This document shows positions 23,041 to 34,700 of a DNA stretch of 64,000 bases, in pieces. A program made the position numbers and the translations under genes. Within the stretch, counting starts at the first letter, position 1. Every line of letters starts with the position of its first letter. Below the pieces are notes generated by a model. That model saw nothing but the letters and a program-made list of their open reading frames with translations, did not search any database and was not told the origin of the DNA. Origin of the DNA: Eurosta solidaginis (taxonomy: Eukaryota; Arthropoda; Insecta; Diptera; Tephritidae); the NCBI RefSeq assembly GCF_040869045.1, contig NC_090319.1, positions 279,469,693-279,533,692 of the forward strand. Direction: 5' to 3'.

Positions 23041-24071
23041 CATTGATTTTTTTATTAATGACAAATAACTTCAACTTGCAAACCTATTTTATTTTGAAGC
23101 TGCAATTATTTTGGTTACCATGTAATTACATGAATATTTGAACAAACATCTATAAAAAATACCCCAGTATGCAGTGTGCTTTCCAATTTTTCTAACTTTT
23201 TAACATACGCCACACACGTACCACAAAATATCGCATCTCATACTTCGTCGTATCATAATCTCACAACTCATCCAAGCCGCTGCCTGTAAATCAGTCTAAT
23301 TTATATATGTATGTATTGTGTAAAACTTTACGCTTCACACTTTTGACGCATTTCGTTTTTTGCTTGTATTCGGTATTTTAAACGCTTCCTATTTATGTTT
23401 GTATGCAGCTCTTCGCCTACGCAGTTCTTAATGTTTATATTCTTGCGCATATTTTTATATTTTGTTTTATTGGTTTTATCTCTGATTTATCTTTTGTTAA
23501 ATTTTTTCTTCTGAAGAATATATAATTATAATTTATAATAATTAATTAATTATAAATGTAATAATAATAAGTAAGTTGATTTATGTGTTTTGTTGTTGTT
23601 GTATTTTTATGAATCAATTTGTAATTTTATTCCTTTTCTTTATTTATTTGCCGCATTTTTCTTTTTTTTTTTTTTTTTCTTCTTGATTTTTGGCGCACAA
23701 TTCTTGCTCTTAACTCTGTTTTCAATTAATGCAGTAGGTATTGTTTTTGTTTTTGTATTGTGTTTTTATTTATATACTTATATGTTTCATATTTTTGCTT
23801 TTACTGAAGAAGAATTATTTGTTTCACATTGTGGTTGGTTGCTGTTGTTGTTGCTTCTGCTATATATATATTTATGTATATTGTTAAACCCTTGCTTTAA
23901 TATTTAAGAGCGCTATGCCATTTTTGTTGCTGTTACTTTCATATTATTTATATTGTTGTTGTTGTTGCTATTGTTTTTGATGATGATATAGCAATCCTCA
24001 TTTTTGTTGCCATTCTGTTTGCTGTTGTTGCTGTTTCTAGTTGACGGATCGATGGTACGTACTGGAACGCA
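23041..24071 (-). other. eff: Probable effete 3' UTR and downstream flank
   Basis: This lies directly downstream of the effete stop codon on the minus strand. It is AT-rich, with CAA/ACA repeats on the minus strand, and contains no transposon that I recognise, unlike the surrounding introns. Several minus-strand AATAAA signals are possible (plus-strand tttatt, for example around 23640), so the cleavage site cannot be placed. The plus-strand frame at 23590-23907 is Phe/Leu-rich low complexity and not a gene. Confidence 0.4.
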
Positions 24072-24457
<386 letters not shown>

Positions 24458-24734
24458 CTAAAAGAAGAGAAAATGTATTTATTGTGTATTTCCTTATACT
24501 TTCTATTAAAAAAAAAAAAAAATTAAAAAGTGGGAGAGCTCTTTTTCGGCACGACATGCAAATTAAAGAAATAACGTCTTTTACGCTCACATTCCATTTG
24601 TTACAACAGAAAATCGATCGGTAATGCTGCCAAAAGAAAGATGTGCGAAATAGGTGATAAAAAGAAAATGTGAGGAATCCTGCACCAAAAGTATATATCA
24701 GGCGATATCATCTTGTCAGTGTTATTTTCCGAAA

Positions 24735-24805
24735 CGTGCCGGACCATCAACATCAATAAACCCCGCAAAACCTTCAGCTGCCGACTTATCGCTACAAGAA
24801 AAAGA
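24735..24805 (+). mobile_element. SINE-A 3'-end remnant
   Basis: 'gccggaccatcaacatcaat' and 'cttatcgctacaagaaaaag' are diverged versions of the SINE-A 3' end and tail. It lies in the effete intron. Confidence 0.5.
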
Positions 24806-24865
24806 AGACTCAGTCTTCCATGGCATATTATTACAAGAGCAAAGAGGGATCATCTCATCACTCAG

Positions 24866-24962
24866 TCTAAAAAGGGGAACCACGAATTTTCTGAGCGGTC
24901 GGTGGGCATCGGTTCAGCTTATGAATGATAAATCTTTGCCAATAGGGATTAAACAGGGATGA
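24866..24962 (+). pseudogene. LINE reverse-transcriptase remnant
   Basis: The translation FLSGRWASVQLMNDKSLPIG ending IKQG parallels YLVGRQASVQFRNETSKPRR ending IKQGVPQGG in the 2A LINE RT (palm region before motif 4). It is truncated right after IKQG. Confidence 0.55.
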
Positions 24963-25192
24963 CACAATGTGATGGCCTTTGGCTTTTTTTGTTTACTTTC
25001 TTAAGGCGTTTTCTTTTCTAAAGAAAAGTGTTGCCCTCACGTTGAACTCTTATGTACTTAAGTTTTGAGCTAGGTCGACTGGCGCTCTGCAAAATGGCTG
25101 AATTTGTATGTAGTGGTACCGTGTCTTATTTTGTGAAAGTACACAAGCTAACGCGAGAGCCGAGAAGAACCAAGAGGGCGACATTATTTTCA
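24963..25192. other. Short intronic stretch, nothing recognised
   Basis: No motif or repeat identified between the LINE remnant and HINE-2a. Confidence 0.4.
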
Positions 25193-26482
25193 ACAAGTAA
25201 GGGCTTCTAAGTTCGGGTGTATCCGAGCATTATACACTCAGCGTGAGCTTTAATTGTACATTTCATTTCAGATAAATTATTTTTCTACATAAGACGTGGC
25301 ACCGCCCCTTTAAAAAAATATTCTCCCAATTTCCTCTTACAATAAAACTTCATAAGTGAAATATCATTGATTCAAAACTATTTTTTTCTAAGTTATAGCT
25401 AATTATTCTAGTATACGCCCCTTATAAATTTGTTTTATATCTAAGTTGCCGTGGTCTTTAACCAATCTCGTCCATTTTTACTATAAATATTTTCTGCTAT
25501 AAGGAAAATATCTGTACACAATTTCACTACGATATGTTAATTTTTCTTCGAGTAATGGCTACCGAAACATAGAAAATTGCTTAGTCATAAAAGGGGCGGT
25601 GCCACACCCATTTTCAAAAATTTTAGTGTTTTCCAATTTAACGTTATAATTCAATTTAGAAAGTAAAATTCTATTGATACCATGCTCTTTTTCGCTAAGG
25701 TATAGCTTATTATTTTCGTCTACGACCCTTTTAAAAATCTTTTATATAAAAGTGGGCGTGGTCTTTAGCCGATCTCGTCCATTTTGTCTAGAAATATTTC
25801 TTGCTATAGGAAAAATATGTGTACCCAATTTTATTACGATCCGTTAATTTTTCTTCGAGTTATGGCTCCCGAAACAGAAAATTGCTTAGTCATAAAAGGG
25901 GCGGTGCCACGACCATTTTTTAAAATTTGAAGTTTTTCCTAGTTATTGTTATAAATCCACTTGGGAACTGAAATATCATTGATATAAACCTCTTTTTTGC
26001 AAAGATATAGCTTATTTTATTCGCCCACGACCCTCTTAAAAATCTTTAATATAAAAGTGGACGTGGTCCTTAACCGATTTCGTTAATTTTTCTTCAAAGC
26101 ATTCCTTATAGTAACGTCAACCTCTCTGCCGAATTTTGCTACGATAGGTTGAACGATTTTTGATTTATGACTAATATTTGTAAAATTGATTTTATCGCAA
26201 GTGGTTGGTGCCACGCCCATTAAAAAAAAAAACAGTCCACATGTAAAATTTCAACATTCAAGGTGTACTATTCACTATTTCGCTCATTTTCAATACCAAT
26301 CTATTCTGGGTCCAGATAAGCTCGTGTACCAAATTTGGTGAAGATATCTCAATATCTACTCAAGTTATCGTGTTATCGGACGGACGGACGGATATGGTTC
26401 AATCAAATTTTTTTTCGATACTGATTATTTTGATATATGGAAGTCTATATCTATCTCGATTCCTTTATACCTGTACAACCAT
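25193..26482 (-). mobile_element. HINE-2a: Helentron-like element, truncated at its 5' end
   Basis: At the left are 'acaagtaagg' (25193), hairpin ttcgggtgtatccgag (25212-25227) and subTIR tacactcagcgtg. The body carries repeated 'ggcggtgccac' and 'gtgggcgtggtc' type blocks about 300 bp apart. At the right are the (GGAC)n microsatellite 'cggacggacggacgg' and 'gatatatggaagtctatatc'. The canonical 5' terminus (tttttatactcag..) is missing; homology stops at 'cctgtacaacca'. Same subfamily as the intact copy at 41907-42650. Confidence 0.7.
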
Positions 26483-26855
26483 CGATGCGCATCACATAAC
26501 TTTTCTAGCGAATTCGTACAGATAATCATTAAGTAGACGGTCGGTGGTAAAATAAGGTTTATATCAAGAGTGAAAAGATGCTGAAATTGTCCTAAAGTTC
26601 TACCTGAAATTATTCCAAATTGGTCCTGAAATAGACCCGAAATAATCCTGAATTCCGAAACGTTCATGATGTGTCAATTTTAATCATTTGGTACGTCTTC
26701 TTATGTAAAAAAAATAATTAAAAACGAATTTAAGTTAAACGGTTTTATTGAAAACAATACTTACATGAAGTAATAATAATACTAAAAGCTATAAAATAAT
26801 TAGGTAGGTCCTAGGTACTGGTCATCACACTCCTCATCAATCTGGCGCGTTGATC

Positions 26856-27655
26856 ATTTCATTTCATTTATTTACTGACAGTATTAGCACAATAAAATCT
26901 TGTATGATCTTTTATAGTGCAACAATGGTTACATAATAATGAGTATAATTTTTTAAAACTTAAAACTTAAAAATGTATATATTATTCCATAAAGTAATAA
27001 AAGTGATAATATATAAGTTTCATAAGAATTGTGACAAGGACATTTTGCAACAATGATTGACTAGATTAATAAGTAGCTAAACTCAGATTCTAATTTGTAT
27101 AAACTTTACCAAAGAAAGAAAATATAACATTCTTAAGGTTGCTTCTACTTAAGCTATTGCGAACCGAGTTGGGGATAGAGTTCCAAATGCGGATAGCATT
27201 GACAAAGAAAAGTCTTGCAGAGTTCAAATAATTGTAGCTGGGCACGATCAAGTCACTTATGCGAGCAGATCTAGAGAATGTTAGCTTGTTATATAAATAA
27301 GTAGACATTTTATCAGCAATCACACGACACAAAAATATACAGTTCCTAGCCTTAAGATACTGAGATATTTCACAACCCAAGAGACTCGTTCGCCATGCTG
27401 ATATATGATCATACCTAGCCAACCCGAAGACATACCGCGTGATATGATTAAAGGCGACATCAATCTTATGTGCCGATTTTGAATCTAATTTGCTGTATAT
27501 ACAATCCGAATAGCAGATAGTTGTATAGCAAGCCGCTTCCTAATTCCAAGTGGGGTGAAGGGGGCAGACATTCGTAGATTACGTAGAGTGTAGTAAACTT
27601 TACTGATAACAGCGTTAATATGATCATCACAAGAGAGACTAGAGTTAATTATTGA
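26856..27655 (-). pseudogene. LINE-2 3' fragment (5'-truncated)
   Basis: The minus frame 27422-27090 reads RYDHISAWRTSLLGCEISQY ... SARLFFVNAIRIWNSIPNSV, the same C-terminal domain as LINE-2 at 30825-31304 (RFDHISSWRARLLGCEIFEY). The 3' tail is (AAATG)n-like, seen as 'atttcatttcatttattt' on the plus strand at 26856. Upstream coding (toward 27655) is frameshifted. It lies inside repeat Y copy 2. Confidence 0.75.
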
Positions 27656-27689
27656 TAAAAGTCACATTAGTACAATGAGATCTATATAA

Positions 27690-28065
27690 ATTTAAACGAG
27701 CAATTCTTGTATATTTGTATGTTTGTATAGCCGAACGATATCGGGAAGGCTCAACCGATCTAAATTAAATTTGGCATAGGGATAATGTATCACCTTCTAA
27801 GACTTTCTACCTAGGTGTTGCCACTCAGAATGTTTCACAAGGTTTCCACCTATTCGAAATTAAAAAAAATTGCATGAGATATGCCGATATGGGTATCAAA
27901 CGAAAGGTATTTCACTCCGCATTACAATAGGGACATTTTTGAGTAGGGTTGCCATTTAGGGGTGGGGTAATTAGACGAAATAGTACTCTACTGATGACAT
28001 GTAGAACAAAGTATGTTATGCGGCATACTCGAAGATTGCCGAGCAAAGCTCGGTGGCCCAGGGAC
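27690..28065 (+). repeat. Possible further Helentron-like element with GAGCAAAGCTC hairpin
   Basis: It starts near 'cgagcaattcttgtatattt' and ends with the hairpin ccgagcaaagctcgg at about 28038 followed by 'tggcccagggact'. A strong hairpin just before the end is the Helitron/Helentron 3' signature. No subTIR was confirmed. It is flanked by inverted LINE-2 tail pieces (27650-27687, 28128-28160). Confidence 0.4.
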
Positions 28066-28158
28066 TAATCGCTTATAGTACAACAGTATATGGAACAGCA
28101 AAAATACATATAATTCTCATAGATCTCATTATACTAACGTGACTTATCAATAAATGAA

Positions 28159-28308
28159 ATGATCAGACAATTAAATTAAAGCGTTGGGCGCGTGAAATTT
28201 CTAAAAATGTGAGGCGTAGCATAACCTGATTAAGGTTAAGTTGGTCTTACTTATGACTATCAATAGAAATTTGACGCGTGCAACACTTTTATTTAATTGT
28301 CTGATCAA
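28159..28308. repeat. 150-bp foldback inside repeat Y
   Basis: gatcagacaattaaattaaa at the left pairs with ttatttaattgtctgatc at the right, with 'gcgtgaaatttct' and its complement further in: arms of about 42 nt. The central part (gtgaggcgtagcataacctg) is inverted relative to the copy at 41428-41565. Confidence 0.75.
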
Positions 28309-28409
28309 CGCCCTAGATTGATGAGTTGTGTGAAAACTAGAAACCTAGCACCTACCTAAATATTACTTAATGTAAATATTGTTTTCAATTTCTTTTTTTT
28401 TTCAAGTTT

Positions 28410-28670
28410 TTAGTCTTTACTTAATTGCCTACTATTTCTCATTCTATTTAGTTCATTTAGTGACTCATTATTACAAGGACTCTTTTCTGACAATTTGTTA
28501 CAATCTAAGTCCTCAATACGTAATCCTTCCAAAGACTTACTCGACTCTGCGCCACGTATGCTTGTCCCTCCTCGAACTCCAAAATATTTTGATGTCACTT
28601 CTATCGGACTGTATGTAATATTGTGCCAAATATGAGCCAAATCGGACATCATAGGTCGCTTTCTATTCAT
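28410..28670 (-). other. Unrecognised open frame in repeat Y
   Basis: An 86-codon minus-strand frame (..GVRGGTSIRGAESSKSLEGL..) lies within the block conserved between the two repeat Y copies. In the 41.6-41.9 kb copy the matching region has single-base indels. It resembles no family I know and may be chance, but it is the only open stretch in the conserved block. Confidence 0.2.
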
Positions 28671-29333
28671 GTATGTATTATGTGTTCCAAATATGGACCA
28701 AATCGGACCACAAATACGATTTTTTTTTATATCTCGATCCTTGCGCCACCTATCGAATCTTTTCTATTATTGCCTTGTCATCGGATTCTGAACTACATTC
28801 CGAGTTTCAAGCTTGTAGCTTATCGGGAAGTTACTGAAATTTTAATCACAAAATTCGTTCACAACGGCCGTGCGGCCGGCCTGTCAAGTCAAGCTGAATA
28901 AAACCGTTTAAAAAACAATGAGTCCCTGTTTTATTGTATGAACCGATGTGTCCCGTTTCACTGCTCCTTTTTTCTTTTACCAAGTTGTGAAACATATAGA
29001 GCCTGATCTTATAACCTAAATATTTTTAAGTATTTGGTTTTATGTAATGGAGTTTCATTGAAACCCAAATAGTGAAGAAATTTCTTTAAAACGTCTCTTC
29101 AACAAATGAGGAACACAATTTCACTGCGTCGTTGGCTAGTGCTTGAGTGTCAAGAAGAATGAATAGGATACAACAATAAAGAAAATAATTACTAAAAGTG
29201 TGACGAATAAAACAAAACAATGAAAAAAATACAAAACAAATACAATATACATAAATAAATTGCATGTCTTCGTTCAATGTCGTGCCAAAAAAACGCTGTT
29301 ATAAACAAGTACATAGTACGTAGTGCTTCTTAC

Positions 29334-29365
29334 CGGTCCCATTATTGTAGCTTGCCAGTGAAATA
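29334..29365 (-). CDS. eff: effete (UbcD1) 32-bp microexon
   Basis: Only 32 nt: the last two bases of a Leu codon, then FHWQATIMGP (residues 31-40). The acceptor is tttcag|TATTTC; the donor is CCG|gtaaga. Phase fits both neighbours: exon 2 supplies the first T of TTA, and the next exon begins in phase 0. The residues form the beta-strand joining the N-terminal helix to the catalytic core. It is easily missed by gene finders because it is short and isolated between introns of 4.9 kb and 22 kb. Confidence 0.93.
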
Positions 29366-29539
29366 CTGAAATGAAATAATGAAAGAGAAATTTAATTAAT
29401 TTGCATGTAAAATAAATCCAGAAAAGGTGAAAGGGATAAATATAGTGTGAAGGTTCTTCATTTCAAAGCTTTCTGGGGATTTGAGCCTGCACTAAGGCTC
29501 ACCTATCAATGGTCGTTGCGGTTTTGACAGGGCACTGAC

Positions 29540-29890
29540 CCATCGGTATCCATGCGGTACGTCTCAATATACTGGAAACGTCATCCTGCTGCAGCTGTAT
29601 GGAGGATGATGAGGTCGAATCACCAAATAACTTTATGCTTCATTGCCCGGCTTTTGCCAGAACTAGGCGAAAGTACTTCGGTCGCGACTCACTTGGATCT
29701 CCCGAGGATTTGTCCAAAGTTGAGATCGGTATCATTCGGAGCTTTATCGTTTCTACCCAACGATTCTCTAAGAGCTAGATATAAGTCACCGTTATTTTTG
29801 GTGTATGTGGTATTACAACGGACCTTCGTGTTGTCCAAGTGAGCTATCCTTATCAGGGCAGCTACCACCTTACCTAACCTAACCTAGTTG
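29540..29890 (+). pseudogene. LINE 3' end with zinc knuckle and (CCTAA)n tail
   Basis: The plus-strand translation around 29607-29780 reads NNFMLHCPAFARTRRKYFGR ... EIGIIRSFIVSTQRFSKS stop. This is the C-terminal 'HFLLHCPAF..' knuckle and last helix of R1/I/Jockey-group ORF2 proteins with RNase H. A 3' UTR follows and the tail is 'cttacctaacctaacct'. It is 5'-truncated. The same type of tail is on the LINE at 44.2-46.2 kb. It sits 170 bp upstream (in effete direction) of the 32-bp exon. Confidence 0.7.
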
Positions 29891-30561
29891 GCAGATAGCT
29901 CATAGGAAAAAGAGAGTCTTGCCACATGGGTAGAGTTGGGATTCTACCGGGTATTTACCATTTTTATGGATAAATACTAGGAAAATACCCTGAATATTCC
30001 TTTTTTGCATCTTTTTTTGGGTATTTAAAAATCATTTGAATCGAGGCTGCTTTGAATTACAATTCAGCAATTAAATTTATGCGTCATTTGAAATTAAAAA
30101 ATTGCCGTTTTGATTTTAAACAAACAACCCAGCAAACACTCGGAGTCAACAATTAGTCTGAAAGGAGTCCAAACTTTGGATCGTTTGAATTAATTATTTA
30201 TTTAGAATAAATTGTCGCAGAAAAATTTTATGAGTTTTTATTCCGGAGCTGCCTAGTTTACTGATTTTAATATTTTTCGTTTGTTCATAATTTCATCAAA
30301 TTAGAGTCATAAAAGGCTCTAAGGTATATATATAGCATTTTTGAAGCTGATATTTTTCGGGCCCATATTGAACTCCAGAACTGTAAGAGAATGTTTATAG
30401 GGTACACATATTTACGCAAACAAAGCTACCCCTCAAACATGCTCACGGCGCTCATAATTTAAGAATCCGAAACGAGTTCAAAATAAGTGGGCAATGTAGG
30501 AATCAGAAAAGCGTCGAAACGCGTAGGAGGGTAAAAGAAAATTTTATTTTAGCCTTTTATT

Positions 30562-32905
30562 TATCATCATCATCATCATTTATTGCAAAAATAGTATTAG
30601 TACAATAAGATCTAGGATCTTTTATAGTACAAAAAAAGATAAATCGCAATGTAAAAAAGAACAAAAGTCATAACAGAGGGTTATGTAGGTTAAATTATCA
30701 TATTAAACATAGAGAAGTATCTTAATTTACTAGTATCTAAAATAAACAAATAATTAAATCCAATAACAAAACATTGTATACACTCATACATATTGATGGC
30801 GAAAACTCAAGAAGTATAATGGTTTCAACTAAAATGAGCATAAAGAACATTTTTAAAGTTGCTTTTATTTAGACTACTACGAATGGATACTGGAATAGAG
30901 TTCAACAGGCGAATATCATTGACAAAGAATGGCCGTCCAGATGTTAGATAGTTATAAGTTGGTACTATTAGGTCGTTGATTCGAGCAGACCTGGAGAATA
31001 TTAGCTTATCATATAGGTAACTAGGCTCCTTATACATGATAAGTTGACAAAGGAAAATGCTGTTTCTAGCTTTCAGATATTCGAAGATTTCACAGCCCAG
31101 TAGACGCGCTCTCCAGCTGGATATATGATCAAATCTAGCTAATCCGAATACATAACGTGTAACATGATTCAATGCTACATCAATTTTATGAGCAGACTGG
31201 GAGCTCAGTTTACTGTACACTAGCTCAGAGTAGCAAATGATCGGCATAATCAATTGAATTGCAAGTTTTCTTCTAACATTGACCGGAGTATAAATAGCAG
31301 ACATTCGTAAGTTTCTTAAGATATTTTATACTTTCTTAACCACCGAATTTACATGATCATCACAGGACAGCGTCGTGTTAATAACAAAACCAAGATTAGT
31401 CACTTTTGAAACGAGTTTGAGACATTTACTGGCAACGCGCAAGGGCGGAATACTTGAGAAACTTATTCGTTTTTTAGATATAGGCAACACGTATGATTTC
31501 TCACTGTTCATGCGTAAGTCATTTTTCCTAGCCCATTCAAATATGGACGTTAAGTCATTATTCAATCTTGAGCATAAATCGTTTGTCCTCTCATGATTTC
31601 CCGACAAATATAGTTGGACATCATCAGCATATGCATGCATATGAGCATGCTGGCATGCATTAAATATGTCATTAATAAAAATACTAAAAAGTAGTGGACC
31701 CAAGATAGAGCTTTGGGGTACCCCTACTAATAGTGGTTTTAGACCTGAAGTTTCGGAGCCGACTTTGACAAGCTGAGATCTACCCGTCAGATAACTTCGC
31801 ATGAGCCGCACTGCGGAGTCATCAAAACCAAAATAATTTTTTAATTTTAAGCACAGCAGGTCATGGTTCACAGAGTCGAAGGGTTTTGAGAAGTCAAGTA
31901 GGCATAATAAAGTCAACTGGTTTTTGTCAAAGGGTGCCCTGATGTCGTCTAAAATTTTTATGATAGCCGTGGAGCAACTGTGCTTTGATCGGAAGCCTGA
32001 CTGGAATGGTGATAGCAGACTATGTTTGTTAACATGGTCTTGAATTTGTTCCGACAACAATATCTCAAAGACTTTCGAAAGTGCTGGCAAAATGCTGATA
32101 GGCCGAAAGTCACTAGGACAATCTGCAAACTTAGTTTTTGCAATGGGTATAACCGTGGCAACCTTCCACATATCAGGGAAGCAGGAGGTAGTAATACTGT
32201 GGTTGATAATATGCGTCAATATAGGAAGAATGTACGGGGCAATTATTTTAACAAATTTGAGCGGTATATTGTCCTGACCGATTGCGTTGGACCTTATTTT
32301 ATTTATGCATCTCGCCACATCAAGTTCCGAAACAGCTGTAAACTCAAATACTTGACAAACAGGAACCACATATAAGGGAGGGGTTGGGAAACTGGTATTA
32401 AGACAAGACGGGTTAGCTTGGCTCACAAAAGCTGCATTAAGATCTTCAGGATTAAGGGAACAGTCAGAACTCTCACTCACATGTACACGAAGTTTTTTCA
32501 GATTACGCCACAAAACATGATTAGGCAGCGATATATTCAACATTTTACTGTAGTATTTGCATTTTTCTCTCCTAATATAGGCTGTGGTCTCATTTCGTGT
32601 AAGTTTGTATGCACGCCAATTTGCGTCGCTTCGGTTTTTCTTCCAGAGGGAATAAAGCTTATTGCGCTTGATAATCATAGCACGGACGGATCTATTAAAC
32701 CAAGGGCAAGAGGAAGATCTGTTGCTATATACCCGAGATGGAACGTCAGTTGTATAGAGATATAAAATAATTTCATTTAAAAATCTCAGCTTTTCATGCA
32801 CCGAACTCAAGCTCCAACAAGCAGACCAATTTATGCTGGAGATGTCTCCAAGAAGGTTATTTACGTCCAGTCGTCGATAATCTGGTGAAATGGATGGTCT
32901 AGGTT
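30562..32905 (-). mobile_element. LINE-2, 5'-truncated non-LTR retrotransposon
   Basis: It is oriented minus, from about 32905 to a 3' tail of (ATG)n at 30562-30580 (plus strand tcatcatcatcatcattta). Coding covers the linker, the reverse transcriptase and the C-terminal domain; the endonuclease is missing, as in 5'-truncated copies. RT motif order resembles the CR1/Jockey side of the LINE tree; clade not assigned. It is nested in hAT-3. Confidence 0.85.
30825..32900 (-). pseudogene. LINE-2 ORF2 reverse transcriptase, one premature stop
   Basis: One frame runs from about 32900 to 30825, broken only by a TAA at 31328-31326 (..VVKKV stop NILRNLR..). In order: linker with a basic 'YIRREKCKYYSKML' helix, SNAIGQDNIPLKFVK, DFRPISILPALSKVFE, LLDFSKPFDSVNHDLL (Pro where Ala is usual), GVPQSSILGPLLFSIFIN (Ser where Gly is usual), and the catalytic YADD at 31631-31620. 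The C-terminal region RYVFGLARFDHISSWRARLL matches the LINE-2 fragment at 27.1 kb. Two changes at conserved motifs plus the stop argue it is dead. Confidence 0.85.
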
Positions 32906-33273
32906 AACGGCCTAAAAGCTCGTAACTTAGCATGCAATAATTATCATTTATCAACTATTTATGTTCGTCACAGCGAGTTTGGAACAAATTTTGAAACTTT
33001 GTTACAATTTTTCATTTTAATACAAAACGAATTACATTTGTACATTACTGTTACCTTTGCTATTCTTTTTTTGTATAAGCTTCGGTTTTTCTGGTCATGG
33101 ACGCTCCTCGACATTTTTAATGTGACCGCAAAGCTGCCACGCTCTGTCCAGGTGTGTCGAACTATATATGACCCCAATAAGCGCTGACGATGCCTGGGCC
33201 ATATAGGTGTCAGATAACCAGAGTTTATTAGAGTTAAAAATGACGCCGGAGAGTTCCGGTAGAGTATAATATG

Positions 33274-33717
33274 AGCTGTTTAAACATCCCCCAGCGGGTT
33301 AGGGGATCAGAATATACCCGCGGTAGGTATGCCTGTCGTAAGAGGCGACTAAAATACCAGATTCAAGGGGCTGTGTAGCGCAACCCTTCAGGTTGCCAGC
33401 GCAATATATAGCTTCTCCAAACCCAATTGTCAACCTCACCTATCCGCGGCGAATCCTGTTTCACTAACAGACGAGGCTCTGGCGACCCCAAGCTCCTCAT
33501 GGAATTTGGGGGTAGGGAGGGAGGGAATGGCCTGAAGGTTTAATGTGGCCACATAAATCGTTACCGAGATGGCCGGGCTAGCACCTTAATGGTGCTATGG
33601 TACCGGAGCGTACCGGATTTGTATCCGGCAAAGGACCATCACATCGATGACACTCCCCCAAAACATTCGGGGAGCAACCTTATCGCTACAACAACAACAA
33701 CAACAGCTGTTTAAACA
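33274..33717 (+). mobile_element. SINE-A copy with 13-bp TSD
   Basis: A full copy, 33287-33704, flanked by exact agctgtttaaaca (33274-33286, 33705-33717). Blocks are complete from cccccagcgggttagggg to a (CAA)5 tail. It is the best reference copy of the family in this window at about 418 bp. Confidence 0.92.
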
Positions 33718-34256
33718 CCTTTTTAGACTTAAGTATGTCGGACTCTTATTTAGGCTCAAACATAGAACGACCATTGCAAGAAGGAAATACATTGGTTTCG
33801 GCCTCCGAAATGAGCACATACCGACTGTAAACGCTGCAACTTAGATATTTTTCCGACTCTTTTTTGACTTAAAATGTTTACTGGGTAAACTTAAATTTTT
33901 GCAACGGCATGCATTATTGCCTAAATATTTTTGAAAAACGCTGGATTATAGATTAAAACTAATTCAACCAATAGCGTAATGGATAACTACCCACCAATAT
34001 AGGACAAATTGGGTACATTTTGGATTGAATTAGTGTGTTTGTTTCCCATATTTTCCAAAAGATTATTTTTACCCTTCTTTTGGGTAAATATTTGGGTTTT
34101 TACCCATTTTTACCATATATAACAAATATAACGGGTATTTACCATTTGCGTATTTACCCCTTTCCCATCTCTACACATGGGAAACACCACACCCAAGGGG
34201 TTTTAATAGAAAAAACCAACCACATTTTTAGAAAAATCTTTGTAGTGGAATCAGCT

Positions 34257-34700
34257 ACAGACTAAACCCTGCCCCAACGGGTTAGGGGTTTTAGAATATA
34301 TCCGCGGTAGGTATGCCTGTCGTAAGAGGCGACTAAAATACCAAATTGATTCAAGGAGTTGTGTAGCGCAACCCTGTGAAGGAGTTGCCAGCGCGATATA
34401 TAGCTTCTCCAACCCAATTGTCAACCTCATCTACCCGTGGCGAATCATGTTTCATTAACAGCCGAGGCTCTGGCGATTTCGAACTCCTGATGGATCTAGA
34501 TGGTGGGAGGGCGGTATAGCTTAGAAGGTTTAATGTGGTGCCCCCGAGATGGTCGGGCTAGTACCTTTATAGTGCTTCTTACGGGAAAGTACTGGATCTG
34601 GAGCCGGAAAAGGACCATCAACATCGATAACAATCTCCCAAGGCCTTCGGGGAGTGTCCTTATCGCTACAACAACAACAATAACAACACAGACTAAACCC
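34257..34700 (+). mobile_element. SINE-A copy with 13-bp TSD
   Basis: A full-length but diverged copy, 34270-34687, flanked by exact acagactaaaccc (34257-34269, 34688-34700). The tail is caacaacaacaataacaac. It lies just outside hAT-3. Confidence 0.9.

Larger units (their letters stand above)
26728..28912 (+). repeat. Repeat Y copy 2 (foldback ends, minisatellite, hairpin), interrupted
   Basis: It starts taaacggttttattgaaaac and ends aataaaaccgttta, forming a terminal inverted repeat. Bases 26728-26854 are reverse complementary to about 28304-28395 (gatcaacgccctagattgat). After that come a unique block shared with the copy at 41.3-43.6 kb (ctcattattacaaggact, tcgactctgcgccacgtatg), one to two minisatellite units (gttccaaatatgagccaaat) and a GC hairpin ggccgtgcggcc near 28865. 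LINE pieces and another repeat sit inside. Confidence 0.6.
29923..34181. mobile_element. hAT-3: hAT element with 8-bp TSD, filled by later insertions
   Basis: The element 29931-34173 lies between exact copies of cacatggg (29923-29930, 34174-34181). The ends are tagagttggga and, from the right, tagagatggga (YARNG type). The subterminal DNA on both sides is rich in 'gggtatttaccattttt' in inverted orientation. The interior holds LINE-2 (30562-32905) and a SINE-A (33287-33704). Subtracting them leaves about 1.4 kb with no transposase. It lies inside the 22-kb effete intron. Confidence 0.82.

Noticed and set aside
23590..23907. 105-codon plus-strand frame
   Set aside because: Phe/Leu/Tyr-rich low complexity from T-rich DNA in the probable effete 3' UTR.
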